Part shown: piece after piece, positions 24,454 through 33,619 of the stretch | Layout of the letters: every line of letters starts with the position of its first letter | Position numbering within the stretch: position 1 is the stretch's first letter | Assembly (NCBI RefSeq): GCF_024171725.1 | Contig: NZ_JAMTCG010000002.1 | Coordinates: forward strand, 716,193 to 780,192 | Length of the DNA stretch: 64,000 nucleotides | Reading direction: 5' to 3' | Origin: Williamsia serinedens | GTDB taxonomy: Bacteria; Actinomycetota; Actinomycetes; Mycobacteriales; Mycobacteriaceae | The notes under the pieces: model-generated | What the model was told of the DNA's origin: nothing | Database searches by the model: none | The model's input: the letters and a program-made list of their open reading frames with translations, nothing else | Program-made: the position numbers and the translations under genes

Positions 24454-25895
24454 CAGAACGGGTGATGTGCACACCCGAGGAGCTGCGCGAGCTGTTCCTC
24501 TTCGAACACCTCTCGCCGGAGCAGCTCGACACGCTGTGCCGCGAGGGGCACGTCGTCGAGATCGAGCCCGGTCCGCTCTACACCGAGGGTGAACCGGCCA
24601 CGTGCTTCTACGTCCTCATCTCCGGCGAGGTGGTGATGTCGAAGATGTCGGGGGGCGAGGACATCCAGATCTCGCGGACCTCGCAGAAGGGTGTCTACGC
24701 CGGCGCCTGGCAGGCGTATCTCGGCGATCTGGGGTCCGACACCTACCCGGCGTCGATGCGCGCCGTGACCCGCTCGCGGTTCTTCGTCCTCGACGCCGAG
24801 GTGTTCGGCCGGCTCGTCCGCGAGTGGTTCCCGATGGCCGTCCACCTTCTCGAGGGGTTGTTCATCGGCAACCAGAACTCCCGGCAGGTCCTCGACCAGC
24901 GCGAACGGTTGCTCGCGCTCGGCTCGCTGTCGGCGGGGTTGACCCACGAGCTCAACAACCCGGCCGCGGCGGCGGTGCGGGCGACGTCGGCCCTGCGCGA
25001 CCGTGTCTCGCACATGCGGCGCAAGCTGCAGGTCATCGCGTCGGGCGTCTACGACGCCGAGGCGATCACGACGCTCATCCGCCTGCAGGACGAGGCCGCC
25101 GAACTCGTCGCCAAGGCGCCGACGCTGACCCCGCTGGAGGCCGCCGACCGGGAGGACGCGATCGCCGACTGGCTCGACGACCACGGCATCGCCCAGAGTT
25201 GGGAGCTCGCCTCGCCGTTCGTCGCCGCCGGCTTCGACGTCGACTGGTTGGAGAAGGTGTCCGCCCGTGTGGACGCATCGATCCTCGAGAGCGCGGTCCG
25301 GTGGCTGTTCTACACCGTCGAGACCGAGTTGCTGATGAACGAGATCGGTGACTCGACGACCCGGGTGTCGACGCTCGTCGAGGCCGCGCGTCAGTACTCC
25401 CAGATGGACCGGGCGCCCCACCAGCGTGCCGACCTGCGCGAGCTGATCGACTCGACGTTGGTGATGCTCGGTCGCAAGATCGGCGACGGGGTCGACGTGG
25501 TCCGCGAATACGACCCCGCCCTGCCGGCACTGCCGGTCTACGCCGCCGAGCTGAACCAGGTGTGGACCAACCTTATCGACAACGCGGTCGCCGCGATGGA
25601 CGGCTCGGGGACGTTGACGGTCCGCACCCGCCGCGACGGTGACGACGCCGTCGTCGAGATCGCCGACACCGGCCCCGGCGTCCCAGAGGACATCCGGACC
25701 CGCATCTTCGAGCCGTTCTTCACGACGAAGGCGGTCGGGGAGGGGACCGGTCTCGGTCTCGACATCTCGTGGCGGATCGTCGTGAAGAAGCACCACGGCA
25801 GCCTCACGGTGCGATCGGTACCCGGTGACACGGTCTTCGAGGTGCGGATCCCGCTGGAGGCACCGACGCCCGAGGTCCCTCCCGCCACGGACTGA
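24450..25895 (+). CDS. Sensor histidine kinase with N-terminal cNMP-binding domain
   Basis: A 481-residue kinase without membrane segments. Residues about 15-120 are a CRP/cyclic-nucleotide-like beta barrel (LFLFEHLSPEQLDTLCREG, then VVEIEPGPLYTEGEPATCFYVL). A dimerisation/phospho-acceptor region follows with His166 in SAGLTHELNNPAAAA. A long helical insert covers about 185-320. The catalytic domain carries NQVWTNLIDNAVAAM, EIADTGPGVPEDIR and GEGTGLGLDIS. It is a cytosolic sensor, perhaps of a nucleotide or redox ligand, and should phosphorylate the receiver of the overlapping upstream gene. Confidence 0.88.
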   Translation: MTERVMCTPEELRELFLFEHLSPEQLDTLCREGHVVEIEPGPLYTEGEPATCFYVLISGEVVMSKMSGGEDIQISRTSQKGVYAGAWQAYLGDLGSDTYPASMRAVTRSRFFVLDAEVFGRLVREWFPMAVHLLEGLFIGNQNSRQVLDQRERLLALGSLSAGLTHELNNPAAAAVRATSALRDRVSHMRRKLQVIASGVYDAEAITTLIRLQDEAAELVAKAPTLTPLEAADREDAIADWLDDHGIAQSWELASPFVAAGFDVDWLEKVSARVDASILESAVRWLFYTVETELLMNEIGDSTTRVSTLVEAARQYSQMDRAPHQRADLRELIDSTLVMLGRKIGDGVDVVREYDPALPALPVYAAELNQVWTNLIDNAVAAMDGSGTLTVRTRRDGDDAVVEIADTGPGVPEDIRTRIFEPFFTTKAVGEGTGLGLDISWRIVVKKHHGSLTVRSVPGDTVFEVRIPLEAPTPEVPPATD

Positions 25896-25926
25896 AGGGC
25901 CACCCGCGTCGTCCGTGTGGATCCGC

Positions 25927-25965
25927 GCCCGGCTCGGCGCGGACAGGCGAGTTCGATGCCGGGTT
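25927..25965 (+). repeat. 39-bp intergenic repeat, copy 1
   Basis: It reads GCCCGGCTCGGCGCGGACAG and continues to GCCGGGTT. A diverged direct copy lies at 26008-26046. It is a REP-like intergenic sequence; function unknown. Confidence 0.5.
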
Positions 25966-26007
25966 CGGCTGCCGCGCCGCGAACCCGCGCGCACCTCGTC
26001 GACCCAC

Positions 26008-26046
26008 GCCCAGCTCGGCGCGGGACGGCCGGTTCGACGCGGGTTT
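26008..26046 (+). repeat. 39-bp intergenic repeat, copy 2
   Basis: A diverged direct copy of 25927-25965, starting GCCCAGCTCGGCGCGGGACG. The pair occupies most of the gap between the kinase and methyltransferase genes. Confidence 0.5.
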
Positions 26047-26088
26047 GTGGAGCGGCCTGTCCGGTGAGCGCGGCACTAGGCTGACCGC

Positions 26089-26859
26089 ATGTCCCAGCAG
26101 GCGCCGTGGGCGCGAGGTCGGTACGAGTCCGTGGCCACGCTCATCGCGCCCGTCGCCGAGGAACTCGTCGCCCGGGTCGACGATCTTCGATCGCTGGCCG
26201 GCGCCGACGTCGTCGACCTCGCCTGTGGCACAGGGTCTGTCGCCCGATCCGCGGTGCGCCGTGCTGCCCGGGTGACCGGCGTCGACATCACCCCCGAACT
26301 CGTCGACATCGCCCGTGCGGCTTCTCCCGACGCGATCGACTGGTTGGTCGCCGACGCCGTCGACACCGGACTTCCGGACGACAGCGCCGACGTGGTGCTG
26401 TCGAGCATGGGGATCATCTTCACCCCACCCGCGGTGCTCGACGAGATCGCCCGCCTGCTGCGGCCCGGCGGGACGTTGGGGTTCACCGCGTGGACCCGCG
26501 GCGCGCACAACCCCTTCCACGATCCGGTGGTCGAGGTCCTCGGGCCGCCGCCGAGCGACCAGCCGGGGCCCGACGCCTGGGGTGACGCGGAGACGGTGCG
26601 CTCTCGGCTCGCCGACGGGTTCCACACCGTCGAGGTCGACCCGCGTGTGCACACCTGGCGGTTCGACTCCGTCGACACCGCGCTGCACTTCATCTCCCAC
26701 GAGTCGCCGGTTCATGTCGACCTGCTGTCCCGCGTCGACGAGGTGCAGCGCGACCGGCTGCTCACCGCGTTCGAGGCGACGCTGACCGGGGTCGCCGACA
26801 CCGACGGGACTATCGCGTTCGACTCGCCCTACGTGGTCGTGACCGCGCTCGTACGCTGA
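26089..26859 (+). CDS. SAM-dependent class I methyltransferase
   Basis: A 256-residue cytoplasmic methyltransferase. Motif I is VVDLACGTGSVARSA (about residues 42-56), followed by VTGVDITPELVDIAR, the acidic post-motif, and LLRPGGTLGFTAWTRGAHNPF. It resembles the methyltransferase type 11 group; the substrate is unknown. A TAGGCT box ends 6 nt before ATG, indicating a leaderless message and fixing the start. Confidence 0.85.
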   Translation: MSQQAPWARGRYESVATLIAPVAEELVARVDDLRSLAGADVVDLACGTGSVARSAVRRAARVTGVDITPELVDIARAASPDAIDWLVADAVDTGLPDDSADVVLSSMGIIFTPPAVLDEIARLLRPGGTLGFTAWTRGAHNPFHDPVVEVLGPPPSDQPGPDAWGDAETVRSRLADGFHTVEVDPRVHTWRFDSVDTALHFISHESPVHVDLLSRVDEVQRDRLLTAFEATLTGVADTDGTIAFDSPYVVVTALVR

Positions 26860-26913
26860 CGAGCTCGCCCGCCGCGCGCCGAAGGCGCACGTCGCGCCGG
26901 TCAGTGGTGTTGT

Positions 26914-27915
26914 ATGGAACGGGTGCGCCTGCCCACGAGCCGCCAGCGCCGCGGTCGCTTCGTCCTCACCGTGACGCTCGCGGCCGTCGCCGTGCTCCTC
27001 GCGGGGTGCTTCGACCCGCTCGACCGCGCCGGCTCACGCGACCCGGACCCGAACCACATCGTCGTCGGCTCCGGTGGTGTGCTCGAGGCGCAGATCATCG
27101 GGCAGATCTACATCGACGCACTGAAGGCCAACGACTTCCAGGTCACCGACCAGCTCAACTCCGGCACCCGCGAGCGCTACGTCCCCGCACTCAAGGCCGG
27201 TGACATCGACCTGACGCCGGACTTCATCGGTAACCTCCTCTACTACCTGGCGTCCAACAACTCGGCCGTGTCCGCCGAACGCGCAGAACAGATCTCGACG
27301 ATCACCGACCTGCCGGGCATCGAGGCCGCGATGCCCGAGGCCCTCGGACCGGACCTCGCGATCGGTGAGCCCGCGCCCGGATCCGACTCCGACAGCGTCA
27401 CCGTCACCTCGACGACGGCCGATCGCTACCGCCTCAAGACCATCGGCGATCTGGCCGAGCTGTCGAAGCGGCAGACCGTCACGTTCATGGCGAACAGCGA
27501 GTTCGCGACGCGCTCGGTGGGTGTGCCGGGCCTGGAGAAGAACTACGGCCTGCGCGTGGAGTTCCGACCCAACAACGACTCCGGTGGACAGGCGACCATC
27601 AACGAGCTCACCTCGGGTCGCGTCACCGCCGCTGACATCTACACGACGACGCCGGCGATCACGACCGAGAACCTCGTCGTCCTCGAGGACCCGAAGAACA
27701 ACTTCCCGGCCAACAACATCGTCCCATTGATCGCCAAGTCGAAGGTGACACCCAAGCTGCTCGAGGTGCTGAACGCGGTCTCGGCGAAACTGACCGTCAC
27801 CGAGCTCCGCGACCTGAACTACGCCGTGTCCGGCCCCCGCAAACTCGAGGTCGAACAGGCGGCGTCGGAATGGGTCGACAGATGGAACCTGAACGAGAAG
27901 ATCGGACAGCGATGA
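26914..27915 (+). CDS. proX: Osmoprotectant (glycine betaine/choline) ABC transporter, binding lipoprotein
   Basis: A 333-residue substrate-binding lipoprotein. The signal segment ends in the lipobox LLAGC (about residue 31). VVGSGGVLEAQIIGQIYIDAL then matches the ProX/OsmF fold, with DLTPDFIGNLLYYLA and ELTSGRVTAADIYTTTPAI. It captures a quaternary ammonium osmolyte outside the membrane. Its stop overlaps the ATPase start (ATGA), and the two permeases follow, as in the M. tuberculosis proXVWZ operon, where the order relative to the tyrA region is comparable. Confidence 0.9.
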   Translation: MERVRLPTSRQRRGRFVLTVTLAAVAVLLAGCFDPLDRAGSRDPDPNHIVVGSGGVLEAQIIGQIYIDALKANDFQVTDQLNSGTRERYVPALKAGDIDLTPDFIGNLLYYLASNNSAVSAERAEQISTITDLPGIEAAMPEALGPDLAIGEPAPGSDSDSVTVTSTTADRYRLKTIGDLAELSKRQTVTFMANSEFATRSVGVPGLEKNYGLRVEFRPNNDSGGQATINELTSGRVTAADIYTTTPAITTENLVVLEDPKNNFPANNIVPLIAKSKVTPKLLEVLNAVSAKLTVTELRDLNYAVSGPRKLEVEQAASEWVDRWNLNEKIGQR

Positions 27916-29033
27916 CCAGTCCCGAATCGACGATGATCAGCTTCGAGTCGGTCACCAAGACCTACCCCGACGGGACCACCGCGGTCGACACGCTCGACCT
28001 GGCGATCGAGGCCGGGTCCTTCACGGCGTTCGTCGGCCCGTCGGGCTGCGGCAAGACGACATCCATGCGGATGATCAACAAGATGATCACGCCGACCGGC
28101 GGAGTGGTGCGCGTCGACGGTGACGACGTCGCCGGCGTCGACCCGGTGAGGCTGCGCCGCGGGATCGGGTACGTGATCCAGAGCGCGGGTCTCATGCCGC
28201 ACCAGCGCATCGTCGACAACGTCGCGACAGTGCCTGTGCTGCAGGGTGTCTCCCGCAGACAGGCCCGGAACGCGGCGATGGAACTGTTGGAGCGCGTCGG
28301 TCTCGACGCGTCGCTCGCGACCCGGTACCCGGCGCAGCTCTCCGGCGGACAGCAGCAGCGTGTCGGCGTGGCGCGCGCCCTCGCCGCCGACCCCGCGATC
28401 CTGCTGATGGACGAGCCGTTCAGCGCCGTCGACCCCGTCGTGCGCGAGGACCTGCAGAACGAGATGCTCCGTCTGCAAGGCGAACTCCGCAAGACGATCG
28501 TGTTCGTCACCCATGACATCGACGAGGCCGTGAAGCTCGCCGACCGCATCGCGATCTTCGGATCCGGCGGCAGACTCCACCAGTACGACACCCCCGAGCG
28601 GTTGCTCGCCGCCCCCGCCGACGACTTCGTCGCCGGCTTCGTCGGACGCGACCGCGGATATCGGCTGCTGCAGTTCACCTCCGGGCAGCAGATCCCGATG
28701 GAGCCGCTGGTCCCGATCACCGAACCCGAGATCGACGGCCTGAGTCTCGGCGACGACGACTGGCGGCTCGTCCTGGACGGTGACCGGCGGCCGTTCGGCT
28801 GGGTCGACGCCGCCGGTGTCGCATCCCATCGCGGCGGCGCCGGACTCTACGAGAGCTGTTCTGCCGGTGGGTCGCTCTTCGTCGAAGGCGGTACCGCGCG
28901 TCAGGCGCTCGACGCCGCGCTGTCGTCACCGTCGGGCGTCGGGGTCGTCGTCGACTCCGCGGGCGAGGTGACCGGCGGCCTCCGCGCCGCCGGTGTGCTG
29001 TCGGTGATCGAGCGCGAGCGGACGTCGTCGTGA
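27912..29033 (+). CDS. proV: Osmoprotectant ABC transporter ATPase
   Basis: A 373-residue ABC ATPase of the OpuCA/ProV type. Walker A is FVGPSGCGKTTSM (about residues 38-50), the signature is LSGGQQQRVGVARAL (about 141-155) and Walker B is ILLMDEPFSAVDP, with the His switch in VFVTHDIDEAV. About 120 residues after the ATPase core form a CBS-like regulatory region, as in osmoregulated transporters. The ATG at 27912 overlaps proX and the stop overlaps proW (GTGA). Confidence 0.92.
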   Translation: MTSPESTMISFESVTKTYPDGTTAVDTLDLAIEAGSFTAFVGPSGCGKTTSMRMINKMITPTGGVVRVDGDDVAGVDPVRLRRGIGYVIQSAGLMPHQRIVDNVATVPVLQGVSRRQARNAAMELLERVGLDASLATRYPAQLSGGQQQRVGVARALAADPAILLMDEPFSAVDPVVREDLQNEMLRLQGELRKTIVFVTHDIDEAVKLADRIAIFGSGGRLHQYDTPERLLAAPADDFVAGFVGRDRGYRLLQFTSGQQIPMEPLVPITEPEIDGLSLGDDDWRLVLDGDRRPFGWVDAAGVASHRGGAGLYESCSAGGSLFVEGGTARQALDAALSSPSGVGVVVDSAGEVTGGLRAAGVLSVIERERTSS

Positions 29034-29725
29034 ACTACCTCCTCGACCACTTCGACAAGGTCTGGGGCCTCGTCGGCGAACACCTGAAGCTGGCGCTCAT
29101 CCCGATCGTCGTGGCGCTGGTCATCGCCATCCCGCTCGGCCTGGCGGTGCACCGATCCGCGACCGCCCGACGCGTGACGGTCATCGTCGGGTCGATCCTG
29201 TTCACCGTCCCGTCGATCGCGCTGTTCATCGTCCTGCCGTCGTTGATCGACACGCGGATCCTCTCCGACCTGAACGTGATCATCGCGCTGGCGGTGTACG
29301 CGACCGCGTTGCTGGTGCGGTCGGTGCCCGAGGCGCTCGACGCCGTGCCCGCCGCCTCGCTGGACGCGGCCACCGCCATCGGATACAAGCCGTGGGAGCG
29401 CGTCGTCAAGGTGCAACTGCCGCTGGCGATCCCGGTCCTCGTCGCGTCGATCCGCGTCGTCTCGGTCACCAACATCTCGCTGGTGTCGGTCGGCTCGGTC
29501 ATTGGGTTCGGTGGGCTTGGCAAGCTGTTCACCGAGGGCTACAGCCGCAACTACACCGACGAGATCATCGCGGGCATCATCGCGACGGTCGTGCTGGCGC
29601 TGGTCATCGACGTGGTCCTCGTGGTGCTCGGACGTCTCGCGACCCCGTGGACCCGCTCCGCACCGCAGTCGCGCTGGTTCCGTCGTCGGGAACAGCGACT
29701 CGTCGCGCAGGGGGCAGGCGCATGA
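29030..29725 (+). CDS. proW: Osmoprotectant ABC transporter permease
   Basis: A 231-residue inner-membrane permease with about six helices. The EAA-type loop reads VPAASLDAATAIGYKPWERVVKVQLPLAIP (about residues 106-135), where it docks on the ATPase. The GTG start overlaps proV and the stop overlaps proZ by 4 bp, so all four genes are translationally linked. Confidence 0.9.
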   Translation: MNYLLDHFDKVWGLVGEHLKLALIPIVVALVIAIPLGLAVHRSATARRVTVIVGSILFTVPSIALFIVLPSLIDTRILSDLNVIIALAVYATALLVRSVPEALDAVPAASLDAATAIGYKPWERVVKVQLPLAIPVLVASIRVVSVTNISLVSVGSVIGFGGLGKLFTEGYSRNYTDEIIAGIIATVVLALVIDVVLVVLGRLATPWTRSAPQSRWFRRREQRLVAQGAGA

Positions 29726-30438
29726 GCAACATCGCGGCGCAGACCTGGTCGTATCTCACCACCGGCACGAACTGGACCGGCACCGCCGACGTCGACGGTC
29801 TGGGCCTGCTCATCGGACAACACCTGCAGTACACCGTCATCGCCGTGGCCGTCGCCGCCGTCGTCGCCGTGCCGCTGGGGTTGATCGTGGGTCACACGGG
29901 GCGCGGCGAGGTCGTCGTCGTGGGTCTGGTCAACGTCGTCCGATCCCTGCCCACACTCGGGCTGCTGCTGTTGTTCGTGCTGTGGATGGGCCTCGGGCTG
30001 ACCCCGACACTGATCGCGCTGATCCTGCTCGGCATCCCGCCGCTGCTGGCCGGGGCGTACTCGGGCGTCGCCAACGTCGATCGTGTCGTCGTCGACGCGT
30101 CGCGGGCGATGGGCATGCGCGAGTGGCAGATCCTCCTGCGCGTCGAGCTGCCGAATGCGTTGCCGCTCATCCTCGGTGGGCTCCGCAACGCGACGTTGCA
30201 GATCGTCGCGACCGCCGCGATCGCCGCATACGCCGGGCTCGGCGGCCTGGGACGGCCGATCTTCGACGGGCTCGCCACCTACGACTACGCACCGATGATC
30301 GCCGGGTCGATCCTCGTGACCCTGCTGGCCCTCGTGCTCGACGCGATCCTCGCCGGGCTCGTCTGGGTCGCGGCGCCGGGAACCGGACGACTCCGGCCCA
30401 CACCGGCTCTCGACGGCGGGGTGGCCGCGCGGGTCTGA
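29722..30438 (+). CDS. proZ: Osmoprotectant ABC transporter permease
   Basis: A 238-residue second permease subunit with about six helices. LLLLFVLWMGLGLTPTLIAL and the coupling loop VVDASRAMGMREWQILLRVELPNALP (about residues 113-138) match OpuCB/ProZ proteins. It completes the proXVWZ transporter. The next gene starts 14 bp later and belongs to allantoin catabolism, so read-through is possible. Confidence 0.9.
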   Translation: MSNIAAQTWSYLTTGTNWTGTADVDGLGLLIGQHLQYTVIAVAVAAVVAVPLGLIVGHTGRGEVVVVGLVNVVRSLPTLGLLLLFVLWMGLGLTPTLIALILLGIPPLLAGAYSGVANVDRVVVDASRAMGMREWQILLRVELPNALPLILGGLRNATLQIVATAAIAAYAGLGGLGRPIFDGLATYDYAPMIAGSILVTLLALVLDAILAGLVWVAAPGTGRLRPTPALDGGVAARV

Positions 30439-30452
30439 CACGATCACCTGTC

Positions 30453-31682
30453 ATGCACGTACGGATCCCTGCCGACGGACTGGATCGCGTCGAGGCCATC
30501 CTCGCCGAGGCGGACGCCGAACTCGACCGGCTCTACCCGGGTGACCGCCGGACCGGACAGCCCGTCCACACCGTCTACGTCACCGCCGACGCGGCCGTCC
30601 CGCAGACGCCGCAGGCCTGGGGGACGCAGGCCCGGGCGCTGCTCACCGACCACGCGACGATCGTCGCCGGACTCGACGCCGCCGTCGACGTGGCGCTCGT
30701 CGACCGCATCCTCACCGAGCGTCCCGTCCAGGACCTGCGCATCGACTTCGAGGACGGATACGGCGACCGCGGCGACGAGGTCGAGGACGAGGACGCACGT
30801 CGTGCCGGCGCCACGTTGGCGTCGTGGGCCGCGGACCCGTCCGGGCCGTTCTCGCTGGGAATCCGCGCCAAGGGGCTCGGAGCGGCCGAACGGCGTCGGG
30901 GCATCCGCACGCTGGAGACCGTGCTCGACGCCGCAGGCGGCATCCCGGACGGGTTCGTGTTCACCGTCCCCAAGCTGCGATCGGTGCGCCAGGTCGACGG
31001 CGTCGTCGCCCTGTGTGAGGAGATCGAACGCGCGCACGGACTCGCCACGGGCAGTCTGCGTTTCGAGTTGCAGATCGAGAGTCCGCAGGCCGTCGTGGGC
31101 GCGGACGGGACCGCCACCCTCGCACGGGCGATCGTCGCCGCACAGGGGCGGTGCACCGGGTTGCACTACGGCACCTACGACTACAGCGCAGCCTGCGGGA
31201 TCGCCGCGCGATACCAGTCCCTCGACCACCCCGTCGCCGACCACGCCAAGGCGGTGATGACCGCGGCCACCGCCCAGACCGGTGTGTGGGTCTCCGACGG
31301 TTCGACGCAGGTGGTGCCCGAGGGCGACGCGGACGCCGTGATCGCCGCCGTCTCCCGCCACTACCGGTTGGTCACGCGATCGCTGCAGCGGGGGATCTAC
31401 CAGGGCTGGGACATGCACCCCGGCCACCTCGTCACCCGCTGGGCGGCGACCACGGCCTTCTTCCGCGGCGCACTGCCGCCGGCCGCGCGGCGACTCGAGT
31501 CCTACCTCGGGCGTCTCGGCGGGTCGGTCGTCGACGAACCCGCGACCGCCGAGGCCCTGGCCGCGGTGGTCCTGCGCGGCGTCGACTGCGGTGCCGTCAC
31601 CGAGTCGGAGATCCTGGCGCTCGCCCCGAATTGCACCGTGTCGACGCTGCGCGGGCTGCTGCGATACTCGGGCACACCATGA
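30453..31682 (+). CDS. DUF6986 aldolase/citrate-lyase-like protein
   Basis: A 409-residue TIM-barrel protein of the HpcH/HpaI/citrate lyase beta/malate synthase superfamily. Family blocks are DLRIDFEDGYGDRGDEVEDE (about residues 92-111), FVFTVPKLRSVRQVD, FELQIESPQAVVG and GLHYGTYDYSAACGI, which carry the metal and acid ligands. It overlaps allantoicase by ATGA and is the first gene of the purine cluster. Handling of the glyoxylate produced by the pathway, for example condensation with acetyl-CoA, is an inference from context. Confidence 0.8.
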   Translation: MHVRIPADGLDRVEAILAEADAELDRLYPGDRRTGQPVHTVYVTADAAVPQTPQAWGTQARALLTDHATIVAGLDAAVDVALVDRILTERPVQDLRIDFEDGYGDRGDEVEDEDARRAGATLASWAADPSGPFSLGIRAKGLGAAERRRGIRTLETVLDAAGGIPDGFVFTVPKLRSVRQVDGVVALCEEIERAHGLATGSLRFELQIESPQAVVGADGTATLARAIVAAQGRCTGLHYGTYDYSAACGIAARYQSLDHPVADHAKAVMTAATAQTGVWVSDGSTQVVPEGDADAVIAAVSRHYRLVTRSLQRGIYQGWDMHPGHLVTRWAATTAFFRGALPPAARRLESYLGRLGGSVVDEPATAEALAAVVLRGVDCGAVTESEILALAPNCTVSTLRGLLRYSGTP

Positions 31683-32662
31683 CTGACGACCACGTGTTCC
31701 GCACCCTGCCCGACCTCGCTCTGCGCACCCTCGGTGGCGCCGTCATCTGGGCGAACGACGAGTTCTTCGCCGAGCGCGAGAACCTCATCAAGCCCGGTCC
31801 GGCCGGGTACTCGGCCGCGACGTTCGGTCACAAGGGCCAGGTCTACGACGGATGGGAGACGCGGCGTCGTCGGTCGTCGGGTGTCGACGAGGCCATCGTC
31901 CGGCTCGGAGCGCCCGGGGTCGTGCACGGTGTCGTCGTCGACACCGCCTGGTTCACGGGCAACTACCCGCCCGAGGTCTCCGTCGAGGGAGCCTGTGTCG
32001 ACGGCCACCCGTCGGTCGAGGAGGTGCGCGCGGCCGACTGGGTGACGCTGGTCCCGCGGTCCCGCGTGCGGGGCGACACGAAGAACGACTTCGACGTCGA
32101 ACCCGGCCCCCGCGTCACCCACGTGAAGCTCACGATGCACCCCGACGGCGGTGTGGCGCGCCTGCGTGTGCACGGCATCGCCCGCCCCGATGTCACCTAC
32201 CTCGACGCCGGTCCCGTCGACCTCGCCGCCATCGAGAACGGTGCGCGGGTGACGGACTGCTCCAACATGTTCTACAGCTCGCCGCAGAACCTGTTGCTGC
32301 CCGGCGTCGCCCGGTCGATGGGCGACGGGTGGGAGACCGCGCGTCGTCGCGACGACGCCAACGACTGGGTCGAGATCGCCCTCGCCGCAGAGGGTGTCCC
32401 GCGGATGATCGAACTGGACACCTCGTACTTCCTCGGCAACGCTCCCGGGGCGGCGACGGTTCGCGGTCGGGGCCCCGACGGGACGTGGACCGAGCTGGTC
32501 CCGCGTGTCGACCTGCACCCCGACACCCGACACCGCTTCGTCGTGCGCGACGCCCCGGCGGTCACCGCGCTGCGCGTCGACGTCTTCCCCGACGGAGGGA
32601 TGGCGCGTGTCCGCGCCTGGGGTGCGCTCACCGACGCGGGGCGGCAGGATCTCGCGTCATGA
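31679..32662 (+). CDS. alc: Allantoicase
   Basis: A 327-residue protein made of two repeated jelly-roll halves, as in allantoicase, which splits allantoate into ureidoglycolate and urea. Diagnostic text includes GGAVIWANDEFFAERENLI (about residues 19-37), YDGWETRRRR and VDTAWFTGNYPPEVSVEG in the first half, and GDGWETARRRDDANDW and LDTSYFLGNAPGAA in the second. The ATG start overlaps the DUF6986 stop, and its stop overlaps the allantoinase start. Confidence 0.93.
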   Translation: MTDDHVFRTLPDLALRTLGGAVIWANDEFFAERENLIKPGPAGYSAATFGHKGQVYDGWETRRRRSSGVDEAIVRLGAPGVVHGVVVDTAWFTGNYPPEVSVEGACVDGHPSVEEVRAADWVTLVPRSRVRGDTKNDFDVEPGPRVTHVKLTMHPDGGVARLRVHGIARPDVTYLDAGPVDLAAIENGARVTDCSNMFYSSPQNLLLPGVARSMGDGWETARRRDDANDWVEIALAAEGVPRMIELDTSYFLGNAPGAATVRGRGPDGTWTELVPRVDLHPDTRHRFVVRDAPAVTALRVDVFPDGGMARVRAWGALTDAGRQDLAS

Positions 32663-33612
32663 ACCCCATCGCCGACTACCCGCGCGACATGATCGGGTAC
32701 GGGCCGACACCCCCGGATCCGCGGTGGCCCGGCGACGCGAACATCGCGGTGCAGTTCGTCCTCAACTACGAGGAGGGCGCGGAGAACAACCCGCTGCACG
32801 GCGATCCCGCGAGCGAGACGTTCCTGTCGGAGATGATCGGTGCGCAGGCGTTCCCGAACCGGCACATGTCGATGGAGTCGTTGTACGAGTACGGGTCCCG
32901 TGCCGGGCTGTGGCGGGTCCTGCGCGTGTTCGAACGACGCGGGTGGCCGCTGACGATCTTCGCGGTCGCGCAGGCGATGCGTCGTAACCCGGAGGCGGTC
33001 GCGGCGTTCGCCGAACTCGGGCACGAGATCGCCAGCCACGGGCTGTGGTGGAAGTCGTACCAGCAGGTCGACGAGGACACCGAGCGCGCGGACATGGCCG
33101 CCGCCGTCGAGATGCTCACCGAGATCACGGGTTCCGCGCCCGTCGGCTGGTACACCGGGCGCGACTCGCCGAACACCCGCCGGTTGGTCGTCGAACACGG
33201 CGGCTTCGAATACGACGCCGACTCCTACGCCGACGACCTGCCCTACTGGACCCGGGTCGAGACCGCCGACGGCGCGAAGGACCACCTCGTCGTGCCGTAC
33301 ACGCTGGACACCAACGACATGCGGTTCGCGTCGGCGGGCGGGTTCACCATCGGTGAGCAGTTCTTCGCCCACCTGCGGGACGCCTTCGACGTCCTGTACG
33401 CCGAGGGCGTCGCGGGGTCACCGAAGATGTTGTCGATCGGACTGCACTGCCGTCTCGCCGGCCGTCCCGCGAGAACCGCTGCGCTGGAGCGGTTCTGCGA
33501 TCACGTCGCCGCACACGACGGTGTCTGGGTCGCCCGGCGTGTCGACATCGCGCGGCACTGGCGCGCGACACATCCGCCGACAGCGAGCGGGGACACCGCC
33601 TCGGCGGGATGA
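32659..33612 (+). CDS. puuE: Allantoinase PuuE type (polysaccharide-deacetylase fold)
   Basis: A 317-residue enzyme that hydrolyses allantoin to allantoate. It starts MNPIADYPRDMIGYGPTPPD, the hallmark of PuuE proteins, and has VQFVLNYEEGAENN, a metal-site HEIASHGLWW (about residues 118-127) and GWYTGRDSPNTRRLV. This type is metal-binding and unrelated to amidohydrolase allantoinases. It is coupled by ATGA to allantoicase. Confidence 0.92.
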   Translation: MNPIADYPRDMIGYGPTPPDPRWPGDANIAVQFVLNYEEGAENNPLHGDPASETFLSEMIGAQAFPNRHMSMESLYEYGSRAGLWRVLRVFERRGWPLTIFAVAQAMRRNPEAVAAFAELGHEIASHGLWWKSYQQVDEDTERADMAAAVEMLTEITGSAPVGWYTGRDSPNTRRLVVEHGGFEYDADSYADDLPYWTRVETADGAKDHLVVPYTLDTNDMRFASAGGFTIGEQFFAHLRDAFDVLYAEGVAGSPKMLSIGLHCRLAGRPARTAALERFCDHVAAHDGVWVARRVDIARHWRATHPPTASGDTASAG

Positions 33613-33619
33613 TGGCCCG

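Noticed and set aside
24024..25994. 656-codon minus-strand open frame opposite the histidine kinase
   Set aside because: Shadow of a well-supported kinase gene; no recognisable motifs or start signals.
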